8,575 nt of DNA, taken from Actinomycetospora sp. (GTDB lineage: Bacteria; Actinomycetota; Actinomycetes; Mycobacteriales; Pseudonocardiaceae). Location: the NCBI GenBank assembly GCA_025925615.1, contig JAICLN010000180.1:1-8575 (forward strand), written 5' to 3'. Of this stretch, positions 1-6,434 are shown one piece after another (the first letter of the stretch is position 1; each line of letters opens with the position of its first letter). Position numbers and translations under genes: made by a program. The notes below the pieces were generated by a model that was given only the letters and a program-made list of their open reading frames with translations, made no database searches and was not told where the DNA came from.

Positions 1-413
1 GGGCCCTCCCGCCCGTGGCCGCCGCGCCCCCGATCGTGCCGGGCTCGGGCGGTTCCGGGGCCGGCGCGGGCGGCGGCTCGGGCTCGGGAGGCGGCGGTGG
101 CGCCTCGTACGCGGGCGTGCCGGTCCGCGTCTACAACAACTCGATGATCATCGGGCTCGCCGAGAAGGCCGGCGACCAGATGCGTCAGCGCGGCTTCGAC
201 GTCGTCGAGACCGGCAACTACGCGCAGGGCGTCGTCCCGGTCAGCACCGCCTACTACCGGCCGGGCACCGGCGAGCAGGCCGCTGCCGACGCCGTCGCCG
301 CGTCGTTCGGACTGCGCTCCGAGCCCCGCTTCCCCGGGATCGCGAACGCCTCGCCCGGCGTCATCGTCATCGCCACCAACAACTGGGGCCAGACGGCGCA
401 GAAGGGCTCCTGA
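1..413 (+). CDS. LytR_C-domain protein (VirR/Rv0431-like), C-terminal part; 5' end outside window
   Basis: The frame is open to the window edge, so the true start lies upstream; the GTG at 15 is merely the first visible start codon and is probably internal. The visible part begins with a Pro/Ala and then Gly/Ser-rich flexible linker (about bases 45-105). A compact domain of about 95 residues follows, with the pattern VPVRVYNNS, a helix (GLAEKAGDQMRQRGF), VVETGNY, a YYRPGT turn, an EPRFPGIA segment and a final VIVIATNNW strand. This matches the LytR_C domain found in actinobacterial envelope proteins such as mycobacterial VirR. Family members usually have an N-terminal membrane segment that places this domain outside the membrane; that part is not visible here. 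The neighbouring order (Cdc48-like, pssA, psd, moeA, groEL) supports the Rv0431-like assignment. The biochemical role of the domain is not well defined. The gene is convergent with the AAA+ gene. Confidence 0.82.
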   Translation, partial: ALPPVAAAPPIVPGSGGSGAGAGGGSGSGGGGGASYAGVPVRVYNNSMIIGLAEKAGDQMRQRGFDVVETGNYAQGVVPVSTAYYRPGTGEQAAADAVAASFGLRSEPRFPGIANASPGVIVIATNNWGQTAQKGS

Positions 414-432
414 GCCCCGGTCCGGCCCCACC

Positions 433-502
433 CCCGCGGCGGACGAACGGTCCGTTGGTCACCGAAGATGGTGACCGACGGACCGTTCGTCCTTTCCGCG
501 GG
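433..502. terminator. Long inverted repeat, probable bidirectional terminator between convergent genes
   Basis: Arms at 441-463 and 470-492 are 23 bp each and pair with a single mismatch position (a possible G-U pair). They flank the 6-nt loop GAAGAT. A second pair of arms, CCCGCGG (433-439) and CCGCGGG (496-502), extends the stem across a 1-nt/3-nt internal loop. It starts 20 bp after the LytR_C stop and ends 5 bp before the AAA+ stop, as expected for a terminator shared by converging genes. There is no real U-tract on either strand (only TTT at 493-495 on +), which is common in GC-rich actinobacteria. Confidence 0.75.
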
Positions 503-507
503 AGGAC

Positions 508-2871
508 TCACCCTCGCGACGCGTACGCCTCCAGGTCGGCCAGCTGACGCGGGTCCAGCGACGGCCGCACCACCTTCCGGGCCGCGTCGAACTGCGCGCC
601 GGTCACCTCGGTCGAGTCCAGCGAGGCCCGCATCGCGGTCAGCGCCGCCTCCCGGACCAGCGCCGAGCAGTCCGCGGCCGAGTAGCCCTCGAGGTCCTCG
701 GCCAGCGCGTCGAGGTCGACGTCGGACGCCAGCGGGGTGGCCTTCGACGCGGCCCGCAGGATCGCCGCGCGGGCCGGACCGTCCGGTGGCGGCACGTAGA
801 TCTGGCGCTCCAGCCGGCCGGGCCGCAGCAGCGCCGGGTCGATGAGCTCCGGGCGGTTGGTCGCGCCGAGCACCACGACGTCGCGGAGCGGCTCCGCGCC
901 GTCGAGCTCGGTGAGCAGCGCGGCCACCACGCGGTCGGCCACCCCGGCGTCGGTCGATCCGCCGCGCCGCCGCGCCCGGGCCTCGACCGCGTCGAGGAAC
1001 ACGAGCGCCGGGGCCGCGTCCGCCGCCCGCCGGAACAGCTCGCGCACCGCCCGCTCGGACTCCCCGACGTACTTGTCGAGCAGCTCCGCGCCCTTGACGA
1101 CGAACACGTTGAGCCGCCCGGTGCCGGCCAGCGCCCGCATCAGGTAGGTCTTCCCGCCGCCGGGCGGCCCGTAGAGCAGCACCCCGCGCGGCGGTTCGAC
1201 CCCGAGGCGCGCGAACGAGTCGGGGTAGGTGAGCGGCCAGAGCACGGTCTCGGTGAGCGACTGCTTGGTCTCGACCATGTCGCCGACGTCGTCGAGCGTG
1301 AGCCCGCCCGAGTGCAGCGTCTGGGACCCCGACGACGACAGCGCCACCGGCCGCACCGAGGTCACCGCGCCGAGCAGGTCGTCCTGGCTCAGCCGGAGCT
1401 CGCCGTCGTCGGGACCGGGGCCCCGCAGCGCGGCGCGCACCGCGGCCTCCCGGCGCAGCGCGACGAGGTCGGCGGCGACGAACCCGGGGGTTCGGAGCCC
1501 GATGACGCCGAGGTCGACGTCGCCGGCCAGCGGCACCTCGCGCAGCAGCACCCGGAGCAGCTCGGCGCGGTCGCGGTCCCCGGGGGCGGCCAGCCCGAGC
1601 TCGCGATCGACCAGGTCGGGGGCCCGCAGGCGTGGGTCCACCGCCTCGGCGCCGCCCGCGGTCGCGATGAGCGCCACGCCCTCGGTGGCCACGACCGCGC
1701 GGAGCTCGTCGAGCACGACGGTCGCGAGCGGCGGCGGGTTCGAGGCGGGCAGCAGGATCTCGACGTCGGGCACGAGCAGGACGACGTGGTGCCCGCCGGA
1801 GGCCGCCTCCCGGGCCCGGCGGCACGCCGTCCGCACCCGTTCCGCGGCGGCGCCCGCCTCGAGGGCGGCCGCGCCGGGGGCGTCGAGGACGACGAGGCTG
1901 GTCTCCGCCTCGGCGGCGACGGCGCGCACCAGGGTGGTCCGACCGACGCCCTCGGGCCCGACCACCACCACGCCCAGGCGCGCGGCCGCGCCGAGCCGGG
2001 TCAGCAGCTCAGGGCGGTGGAACACCAGGTCGAACCACTCCCCGAGCCGCCGGGCCGCGTCCTGGTGCCCGACGAGGTCGCTGACGGCGGGTGGGGGCGG
2101 CTCGGGCGGAGCGGGCGGCGTGGCCACGGCGACCGGGGCCTGCGCCGCGCCGCTCACCGCGGCGGCGAGGCCGGGACCGGGCGCCCCAGGACCGGTCGAG
2201 GGGGCACCCGTCGACGGCGCTCCGGCGAAGAACCCGGACGGGACCCAGGCCGCGGCCCCCGTCGTCGCGGGCTCCGCCGACCCGGTGCGCGCGCCGCCCT
2301 GCCACTCCACGACGGTGCTCGGCGCGACGACGTAGGCGGCGCCGCCCTCGGGTTCGGCGGCGACCACGGTGACCAGCTCCGTGGTCCAGGTGCGACCGAG
2401 CTCGGCGGACAGGCGGGTGCGGGTGCCGACGGCGTCCGCGCCGGGGACGGGTGCGAGGTCCTGGGGGAGCAGTGAGACCGTGTCGCCCGGCGTCACGACC
2501 TTGCCGGTCAGGGCCAGACGGACGGTCTCCGGCGCGACGGCCGTGGAGGCGAGCCGGGAGCCCGCGACGGTGATGGTGCGGGCCGCCGTCACGGTCACCG
2601 GCTCCACCGCGACCGCCGTGCCCGCGACGATGCCGGCGTTGACCATCGCGGTCTCGTCGAGCGTCGCGGTGCCGGCGGAGACGGGGATCGTGGCCGGGGC
2701 CGCGAGCGCGACGGTGGCGCGGGTGCCGACCACCCGGACCGCGTCCCAGGCGACGAGCCCGAGGGCGGCGAGCACCTCGCCGTGCAGCCGGACCACGCCG
2801 CGGCGGGCGTCGGTGGCCGACGTCGAGAGCTGGGCGGTCAGGGTGACCTGCGGGATCCCGGGCCCGCTCAC
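508..2871 (-). CDS. Cdc48/p97-like double AAA+ ATPase (Rv0435c/Msm0858-like) with altered active sites
   Basis: The 787-residue product has the Cdc48/p97 layout: an N-terminal substrate/adaptor-type domain (about 1-190), a Pro/Ala-rich linker (about 200-262), AAA domain D1 (about 263-505) and AAA domain D2 (about 522-770). Family members unfold or remodel proteins as hexamers in the cytoplasm. D2 has Walker A GPPGGGKT (568-575), a pore-loop-like KYVGES, sensor-1 GATNRPE (669-675), arginine fingers in LLRPGR (681-686) and a sensor-2 region. Its Walker B reads FLDA (625-628), with Ala628 where the catalytic Glu should be. D1 is degenerate: GPEGVGRT (305-312) has Arg311 for the Walker A Lys, VPDVE (367-371) replaces the usual hhDE, and LRAPDL lacks the arginine fingers. 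The GTG start is supported by AGGAG 5 nt upstream and by a 4-nt overlap (GTGA) with the pssA stop, suggesting translational coupling. The family call is firm; catalytic activity is doubtful. Confidence 0.9.
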   Translation of the reverse strand: MSGPGIPQVTLTAQLSTSATDARRGVVRLHGEVLAALGLVAWDAVRVVGTRATVALAAPATIPVSAGTATLDETAMVNAGIVAGTAVAVEPVTVTAARTITVAGSRLASTAVAPETVRLALTGKVVTPGDTVSLLPQDLAPVPGADAVGTRTRLSAELGRTWTTELVTVVAAEPEGGAAYVVAPSTVVEWQGGARTGSAEPATTGAAAWVPSGFFAGAPSTGAPSTGPGAPGPGLAAAVSGAAQAPVAVATPPAPPEPPPPAVSDLVGHQDAARRLGEWFDLVFHRPELLTRLGAAARLGVVVVGPEGVGRTTLVRAVAAEAETSLVVLDAPGAAALEAGAAAERVRTACRRAREAASGGHHVVLLVPDVEILLPASNPPPLATVVLDELRAVVATEGVALIATAGGAEAVDPRLRAPDLVDRELGLAAPGDRDRAELLRVLLREVPLAGDVDLGVIGLRTPGFVAADLVALRREAAVRAALRGPGPDDGELRLSQDDLLGAVTSVRPVALSSSGSQTLHSGGLTLDDVGDMVETKQSLTETVLWPLTYPDSFARLGVEPPRGVLLYGPPGGGKTYLMRALAGTGRLNVFVVKGAELLDKYVGESERAVRELFRRAADAAPALVFLDAVEARARRRGGSTDAGVADRVVAALLTELDGAEPLRDVVVLGATNRPELIDPALLRPGRLERQIYVPPPDGPARAAILRAASKATPLASDVDLDALAEDLEGYSAADCSALVREAALTAMRASLDSTEVTGAQFDAARKVVRPSLDPRQLADLEAYASRG

Positions 2872-3896
2872 GGCCGCTCCTGCGGCCCGGAGCCGGACCC
2901 GGGGTTGGGCCCCGACCCGGGACCCGGACCGGGTCGGCCCGAGCCGGGGGACCGCCCCTGCCCGCGCCGGCGGGACTCCCGCACCCCGAGCCGCCGCGAG
3001 CCCGGCGTCCGGTCACCCGCGCGCTCGCGGTTGATCGTGCGGCGCCTGGCCCGCGCGGCCGCTCCGGCGACCCGGCGGGGCAGCGGACGGCGCGGCGGCA
3101 GCAGACCGAGCCGGCGGTGGGCCCGCCGGACGGCCCGGCGCTGGCGAGGCGGCACGTGCCAGACCTCGGGGTGGCGCTCCAGCCAGCGGTACCGGTAGAC
3201 GGCGTACGGGATGTGGGCCAGGTAGAGCAGGATCGCGACGGGGTAGAGCGCGAACGGCACGGCGACGACCGCCGCGGCGGCGAGCGCGACCAGGACGAGC
3301 GCCGGGGCCACCGCCGCGGGCGGGACGCGGACGCTCTTCAGCGACGCCGTGGGGATCCGGGAGATCATCAGCGCCGCGGAGAACACCGTCCAGATCGCGA
3401 CCGTCACCGGCGCCGACCACCAGCCGGGACCGAGGAGCAGCTCCGTCGCGAGCGGGGTCAGCGACACCAGCGCACCGGCCGGCGACGGGACCCCGACGAA
3501 GAACTCCCCGGCGAACGGCGGGGCCTCGGAGTCGTCCGAGAGCGTGTTGAACCGCGCGAGCCGCAGCGCCGTCGACACCACGAGGACGAGCGCCACCACC
3601 CACCCGACCCGCAGGTCGTGCAGCGACCAGAGGAAGAGGATCAGGGCGGGGGAGACGCCGAAGGAGATGCAGTCCGAGAGCGAGTCGAGCTCGGCGCCGA
3701 TCCGGCTGGTGGCGTCCAGGAGGCGGGCGAGCCGGCCGTCGAGGGCGTCGAACACGCCGGCCAGGGCGATGCACGCGACCGCCGCCACGTGGTTGCCGGT
3801 GAGCATGAACTGCACGCCGGACAGGCCCGCGCACAGGGCCAGGACGGTGACGGCGTTGGGCAGCAGGCGGACACCGGGCGCGGTCGACGCGGGCAC
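2868..3896 (-). CDS. pssA: CDP-diacylglycerol--serine O-phosphatidyltransferase (phosphatidylserine synthase)
   Basis: This integral membrane enzyme joins CDP-diacylglycerol and L-serine to give phosphatidylserine, the substrate of the upstream psd product. The CDP-alcohol phosphatidyltransferase signature D-x2-D-G-x2-A-R-x8-G-x3-D-x3-D is intact at residues 50-75 (Asp50, Asp53, Gly54, Ala57, Arg58, Gly67, Asp71, Asp75). Hydrophobic segments lie at roughly 13-33, 36-49, 80-91, 97-113, 140-156, 161-178 and 195-232, and IRLLP-like residues before the first helix (VRLLPNAVT) fit the family start. From about residue 235 the protein becomes very Arg/Pro-rich and ends in a Gly-Pro-Ser tail, making it 342 residues, longer than I recall for mycobacterial PssA (about 286). 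The GTG start lies 5 bp after the psd stop with only a poor Shine-Dalgarno sequence, so reinitiation from psd is likely. The stop overlaps the start of the AAA+ gene. Confidence 0.93.
   Translation of the reverse strand: MPASTAPGVRLLPNAVTVLALCAGLSGVQFMLTGNHVAAVACIALAGVFDALDGRLARLLDATSRIGAELDSLSDCISFGVSPALILFLWSLHDLRVGWVVALVLVVSTALRLARFNTLSDDSEAPPFAGEFFVGVPSPAGALVSLTPLATELLLGPGWWSAPVTVAIWTVFSAALMISRIPTASLKSVRVPPAAVAPALVLVALAAAAVVAVPFALYPVAILLYLAHIPYAVYRYRWLERHPEVWHVPPRQRRAVRRAHRRLGLLPPRRPLPRRVAGAAARARRRTINRERAGDRTPGSRRLGVRESRRRGQGRSPGSGRPGPGPGSGPNPGSGSGPQERP
2877..2881 (-). promoter_or_regulatory. Ribosome-binding site of the AAA+ gene inside the pssA 3' end
   Basis: The minus strand reads AGGAG, then 5 nt (CGGCC), then GTG. 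It supports the GTG start at 2871 and the GTGA stop-start overlap with pssA. Confidence 0.6.
2883..2948 (-). repeat. Low-complexity Gly/Pro/Ser-coding tract at the 3' end of pssA
   Basis: Residues 317-338 of PssA consist almost only of PG, SG and GP dipeptides (with one Arg and one Asn). The DNA is an irregular run of CCGGACC/CGGGTCC-like units that can form alternative hairpins. It encodes a disordered cytoplasmic tail and lies immediately before the ribosome-binding site of the AAA+ gene. Confidence 0.6.
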
Positions 3897-3901
3897 CCCG
3901 C

Positions 3902-4684
3902 TCAGCCCCCGTCGCCGGGTGCCGGGAGCGTGGCCACCACGGTCTCCGCGCCGACCGTGCGCTGGCCCACCTCGACCCCGATCTCCGAGCCCGGCGGCAG
4001 CAGCAGGTCGACCCGGGAGCCGAAGCGGATGAGCCCGTAGGTCTCACCGGCGGCCACCTCGTCGCCCGCGGCCGCGTCGCACACGATGCGCCGCGCGACG
4101 AGACCCGCGATCTGCACGACGGCGAGGTCGCGGCCCTCGGTGTCGCGCAGCCAGAGCGCGGTGCGGGCGTTGCCCGCGCTGGCCTCGGGCAGGTCGGCGG
4201 AGACGTAGGTGCCCGGCCGGTGCTCGACGGCGAGGACCTGGCCGTCGACCGGGATGCGCTGGACGTGCACGTCGTAGACCGAGAGGAAGGTGCTGACGCG
4301 GGGCCGCGGGCCGGACGGGAAGCCCTTGGCCACGAGCTCGGGCGGGGCCTCGGCGTCGCCGATCACCGACAGCGTCCCGTCGGCCGGGGCGACCGCGATG
4401 CCGGCCCGGCGCGGGGTGGTCCGGTGCGGCGCCCGGAAGAACGCGGCGACGGCGGCGGTGCCCAGGACGGCGCCGAGGGTCCCGCGACCGCGCACGGCAC
4501 GAAGGGCGAGGGCGCCCGCCGCGACGGCGCCGATGACGGGCCGGCCACCGGGGTGCAGCGGCGGCAGCGTCTCGCGGACGAGGTCGACCGCGTGCAGGAC
4601 GGGGTGGCGCCGCGGCGCGGGCAGGTGCTCTCGGGCGGTGGCGCCCGGGTCACCGGGTGCGGGGGAGCGGTCGGACGCGACCAT
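3902..4684 (-). CDS. psd: Phosphatidylserine decarboxylase proenzyme (pyruvoyl-dependent)
   Basis: It decarboxylates phosphatidylserine to phosphatidylethanolamine, acting directly after PssA. The 260-residue product has two hydrophobic segments near the N terminus (about 48-62 and 68-83), followed by the soluble decarboxylase fold. The self-processing site is FGSR (221-224): cleavage before Ser223 would give a beta chain of about 222 residues and an alpha chain of about 38 bearing the pyruvoyl group. The expected processing triad partners are Asp102 in APADG and His140 in SVYDVHVQR. The ATG at 4684 was chosen because it gives a normal family length and has GAGGGA 11 nt upstream. The frame stays open much further upstream (to 5971), but that part is antisense to moeA and not protein-like. 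The pssA start follows 5 bp after the stop. The gap from moeA suggests its own promoter. Confidence 0.92.
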   Translation of the reverse strand: MVASDRSPAPGDPGATAREHLPAPRRHPVLHAVDLVRETLPPLHPGGRPVIGAVAAGALALRAVRGRGTLGAVLGTAAVAAFFRAPHRTTPRRAGIAVAPADGTLSVIGDAEAPPELVAKGFPSGPRPRVSTFLSVYDVHVQRIPVDGQVLAVEHRPGTYVSADLPEASAGNARTALWLRDTEGRDLAVVQIAGLVARRIVCDAAAGDEVAAGETYGLIRFGSRVDLLLPPGSEIGVEVGQRTVGAETVVATLPAPGDGG

Positions 4685-4722
4685 CGGTATGGGGATCCCT
4701 CGGTCGAGGTGCGGACACGGCG

Positions 4723-4728
4723 AACCTA
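4723..4728 (-). promoter_or_regulatory. Candidate -10 element upstream of psd
   Basis: The minus strand reads TAGGTT, fitting the actinobacterial TAnnnT -10 pattern, 38 bp before the psd ATG. No convincing -35 hexamer was found at the usual distance, so this is only a candidate. Confidence 0.3.
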
Positions 4729-5022
4729 TCGGGCGGCGCCCGCGGACCACGCGACCCTGGCCGTGGAACGGCCGTCGCGGCGCGGGGCGAGGGGCCGGGG
4801 CCGCCATCCCCCGAGACGGCGACCCCGGCCGAGAACCGCTCGTCCGCTCCCCAGCGACAAGCGGTTGGTCGACACCGATCGTCACTCGATCGCGCATCGG
4901 ACTACCCCGGTCGAACTCGACGGCGTCTCCGCCATGAGAGTCCTCACACATGGTGCCCGATCTTCGACGGGATCCCAAGGGCAATTCGCTCGCTCGGCAC
5001 ATCGAAAACACTCGTTCGGCGG

Positions 5023-5038
5023 CTCGACGGGGGTCGAG
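5023..5038 (-). terminator. Small hairpin downstream of moeA, possible terminator
   Basis: A 6-bp perfect stem (CTCGAC and GTCGAG) with a 4-nt loop lies 44 bp past the moeA stop on the minus strand. A short T-run (GTGTTTT) follows about 14 nt later. The stem is short, so termination is uncertain. Confidence 0.3.
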
Positions 5039-5082
5039 GTGCACGTCGGGCGCACGGGAACGGTTCAGCCCCGCGACCCCGG

Positions 5083-6357
5083 TCACGGCAGCGCGTCGAG
5101 GAGCCAGACCTCCACCTCGGTGCCCGCGGCCACCTCCGTCACGTCCTCGCCGACCACGAAGAGGCAGTCGGCGTGCGCGAGCGCGGCGAGCAGGTGCGAC
5201 CCGGCCGCACCGACCGGGCTCACGGTCCCCGAGACGGCGTCGAGCAGGCCCCGCCGGAACTGGCGCCGGCCCGCGGGTGAGCGCAGGCCCTCCGACACCC
5301 GTGCGGTCACGCGGGCCCGCCCGGGCTGCGGCTGCCCGGCCGCGGCGCGCAGGACCGGCCGGACGAAGACCTCGAACGACACCAGCGAGCTCACCGGGTT
5401 GCCCGGGAGGGTGACGACGGCGACGCCGCGCCCGTCGCGCTCGTAGCGCCCGGCGCCCTGGGGCATGCCGGGCTGCATCGCCACCTTCGAGAAGGTGACG
5501 CCCCGGGTCGCGAAGGCGTCCTTGACGACCTCGTAGGCGCCGGCGCTCACGCCGCCGGAGGTGATGACGAGGTCGGTCGGCTCGGCGAGGGCGGCATCGA
5601 GGGTCGCCAGGAACTCCTCGACGTCGTCGGGGACGAAGCGCAGCAGTCGGGCCTGCCCGCCCGCGTCGTCGACGGCGGCGGCGAGCATCGGCCCGTTGGA
5701 CTCGTGGATCTGGCCGTGGTGCAGCGGTTCGCCGGGGGCGACGAGCTCGGAGCCGGTCGAGAGCACGAGCACCCGGGGCCGGCGGTGCACCTCGAGCTCG
5801 GCGGCGCCGACCGCGGCGGCGAGCCCGATCTGGGCCGGGCCCAGCACGGTGCCCGCGGAGAGCACGACCTGCCCGGCCGTGACGTCCTCGCCCGCCCCCC
5901 GGACGCTCTGCCCGACCTCGACGGCCTTCGCCACCGTCACCGTCGCCCCCGGCAGGCCGCCGTCGGTCCACTCGACCTGCACGACGGCGTCCGCGCCCTC
6001 GGGCAGCGGGGCACCGGTCATGATCCGGTGCGCGGTGCCGGGTGCGAGCGGCGGACCGTCGAGGCGACCCGCGGGCACGTCCTCGGGCACCGGCAGGGTG
6101 GCCGGCAGCGTCGCGAGGTCCGCCGCCCGGACCGCGTAGCCGTCCATCGCCGAGTTCGCGAACGGCGGGAGCGCGATCGGCGAGGCGAGGTCCGCCGCGA
6201 GCACGCGGTCGCGGGCCTCGGCGAGCGGGACGGTCTCGGTGCCGGTCGGCGCCACCAGGGCCGCCACCGCCGCCGCGTGCTCCTCGACGGGGCGCATCGC
6301 GGCCGGGTCCCCGTGATCGTGCCCGTGACCCCGTCCGTGCCCTGCGTGCTCAGTCAC
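5083..6357 (-). CDS. moeA: Molybdopterin molybdenumtransferase MoeA
   Basis: MoeA inserts molybdate into adenylylated molybdopterin to form active molybdenum cofactor in the cytoplasm. The 424-residue product shows the N-terminal PPFANSAMDGYAV motif (64-76), RIMTGAPLPEGADAV (111-125), the MPT-binding-fold region LVLSTGSELV (197-206), SGGVSAGAYEVVKD (267-280), the LPGNPVSS loop (317-324) and a typical C-terminal beta domain (about 345-424). At this locus M. tuberculosis carries moeA2. The start is uncertain. GTG at 6357 is the only in-frame start after the TAG at 6421-6423 apart from later ATGs, but it is embedded in a perfect AGGAGGTGA Shine-Dalgarno string and adds a His-rich tail (HAGHGRGHGHDHG). 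The ATG at 6297 (Met21, MRPVEEH) matches the usual family start but has a weaker ribosome site. No moaA/moaC or molybdoenzyme genes are nearby. Confidence 0.92.
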   Translation of the reverse strand: MTEHAGHGRGHGHDHGDPAAMRPVEEHAAAVAALVAPTGTETVPLAEARDRVLAADLASPIALPPFANSAMDGYAVRAADLATLPATLPVPEDVPAGRLDGPPLAPGTAHRIMTGAPLPEGADAVVQVEWTDGGLPGATVTVAKAVEVGQSVRGAGEDVTAGQVVLSAGTVLGPAQIGLAAAVGAAELEVHRRPRVLVLSTGSELVAPGEPLHHGQIHESNGPMLAAAVDDAGGQARLLRFVPDDVEEFLATLDAALAEPTDLVITSGGVSAGAYEVVKDAFATRGVTFSKVAMQPGMPQGAGRYERDGRGVAVVTLPGNPVSSLVSFEVFVRPVLRAAAGQPQPGRARVTARVSEGLRSPAGRRQFRRGLLDAVSGTVSPVGAAGSHLLAALAHADCLFVVGEDVTEVAAGTEVEVWLLDALP

Positions 6358-6421
6358 CTCCTCATCGTGCCCGCCCCGGCACGCCCGGCCCGAGCGGACC
6401 CGGCCCCGGGAACCCGGCGAC

Positions 6422-6427
6422 TACCCT
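6422..6427 (+). promoter_or_regulatory. Probable -10 element of a leaderless kinase transcript
   Basis: TACCCT fits TAnnnT and ends 7 nt before the GTG at 6435, so transcription would start at or next to the start codon. There is no Shine-Dalgarno sequence in the CGGCGCC spacer, which agrees with a leaderless mRNA, a common arrangement in actinobacteria. No good -35 hexamer is visible. Confidence 0.5.
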
Positions 6428-6434
6428 CGGCGCC

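Larger units (their letters stand above)
4685..5082. other. 398-bp gap between moeA and psd, locally less GC-rich
   Basis: I see no convincing gene. By hand count, 4851-5020 is about 61% GC, clearly lower than the flanking genes. It holds two CGATCG palindromes (4876-4881, 4887-4892) starting 11 bp apart, a small hairpin next to moeA (5023-5038) and the candidate psd -10. A minus-strand stretch beginning MCEDSHGG is in frame with psd, but it lacks family similarity and soon becomes Arg/Pro-rich. Most likely this is the control region of the psd-pssA-AAA+ operon. Confidence 0.55.

Noticed and set aside
1312..2475. Long plus-strand frames opposite the AAA+ gene (for example 1229-2335 and 1312-2475)
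   Set aside because: These are high-GC shadow frames lacking domains; the minus strand has the clear Cdc48-like motifs.
4932..4953. CCATG/CATGG inverted pair in the moeA-psd gap
   Set aside because: The inner parts of the dyad are asymmetric and the arms are only 5 bp, expected by chance.
4685..5971. N-terminal extension of psd reaching back to 5971 on the minus strand
   Set aside because: Most of it is antisense-frame reading of moeA, Arg/Gly-rich with no family similarity. The 4684 ATG gives a normal-length Psd with a ribosome site.
6042..6434. N-terminal extension of the kinase back to 6042 on the plus strand
   Set aside because: It overlaps the moeA coding region on the other strand, is Arg/Pro low-complexity, and the GTG at 6435 has leaderless promoter spacing.
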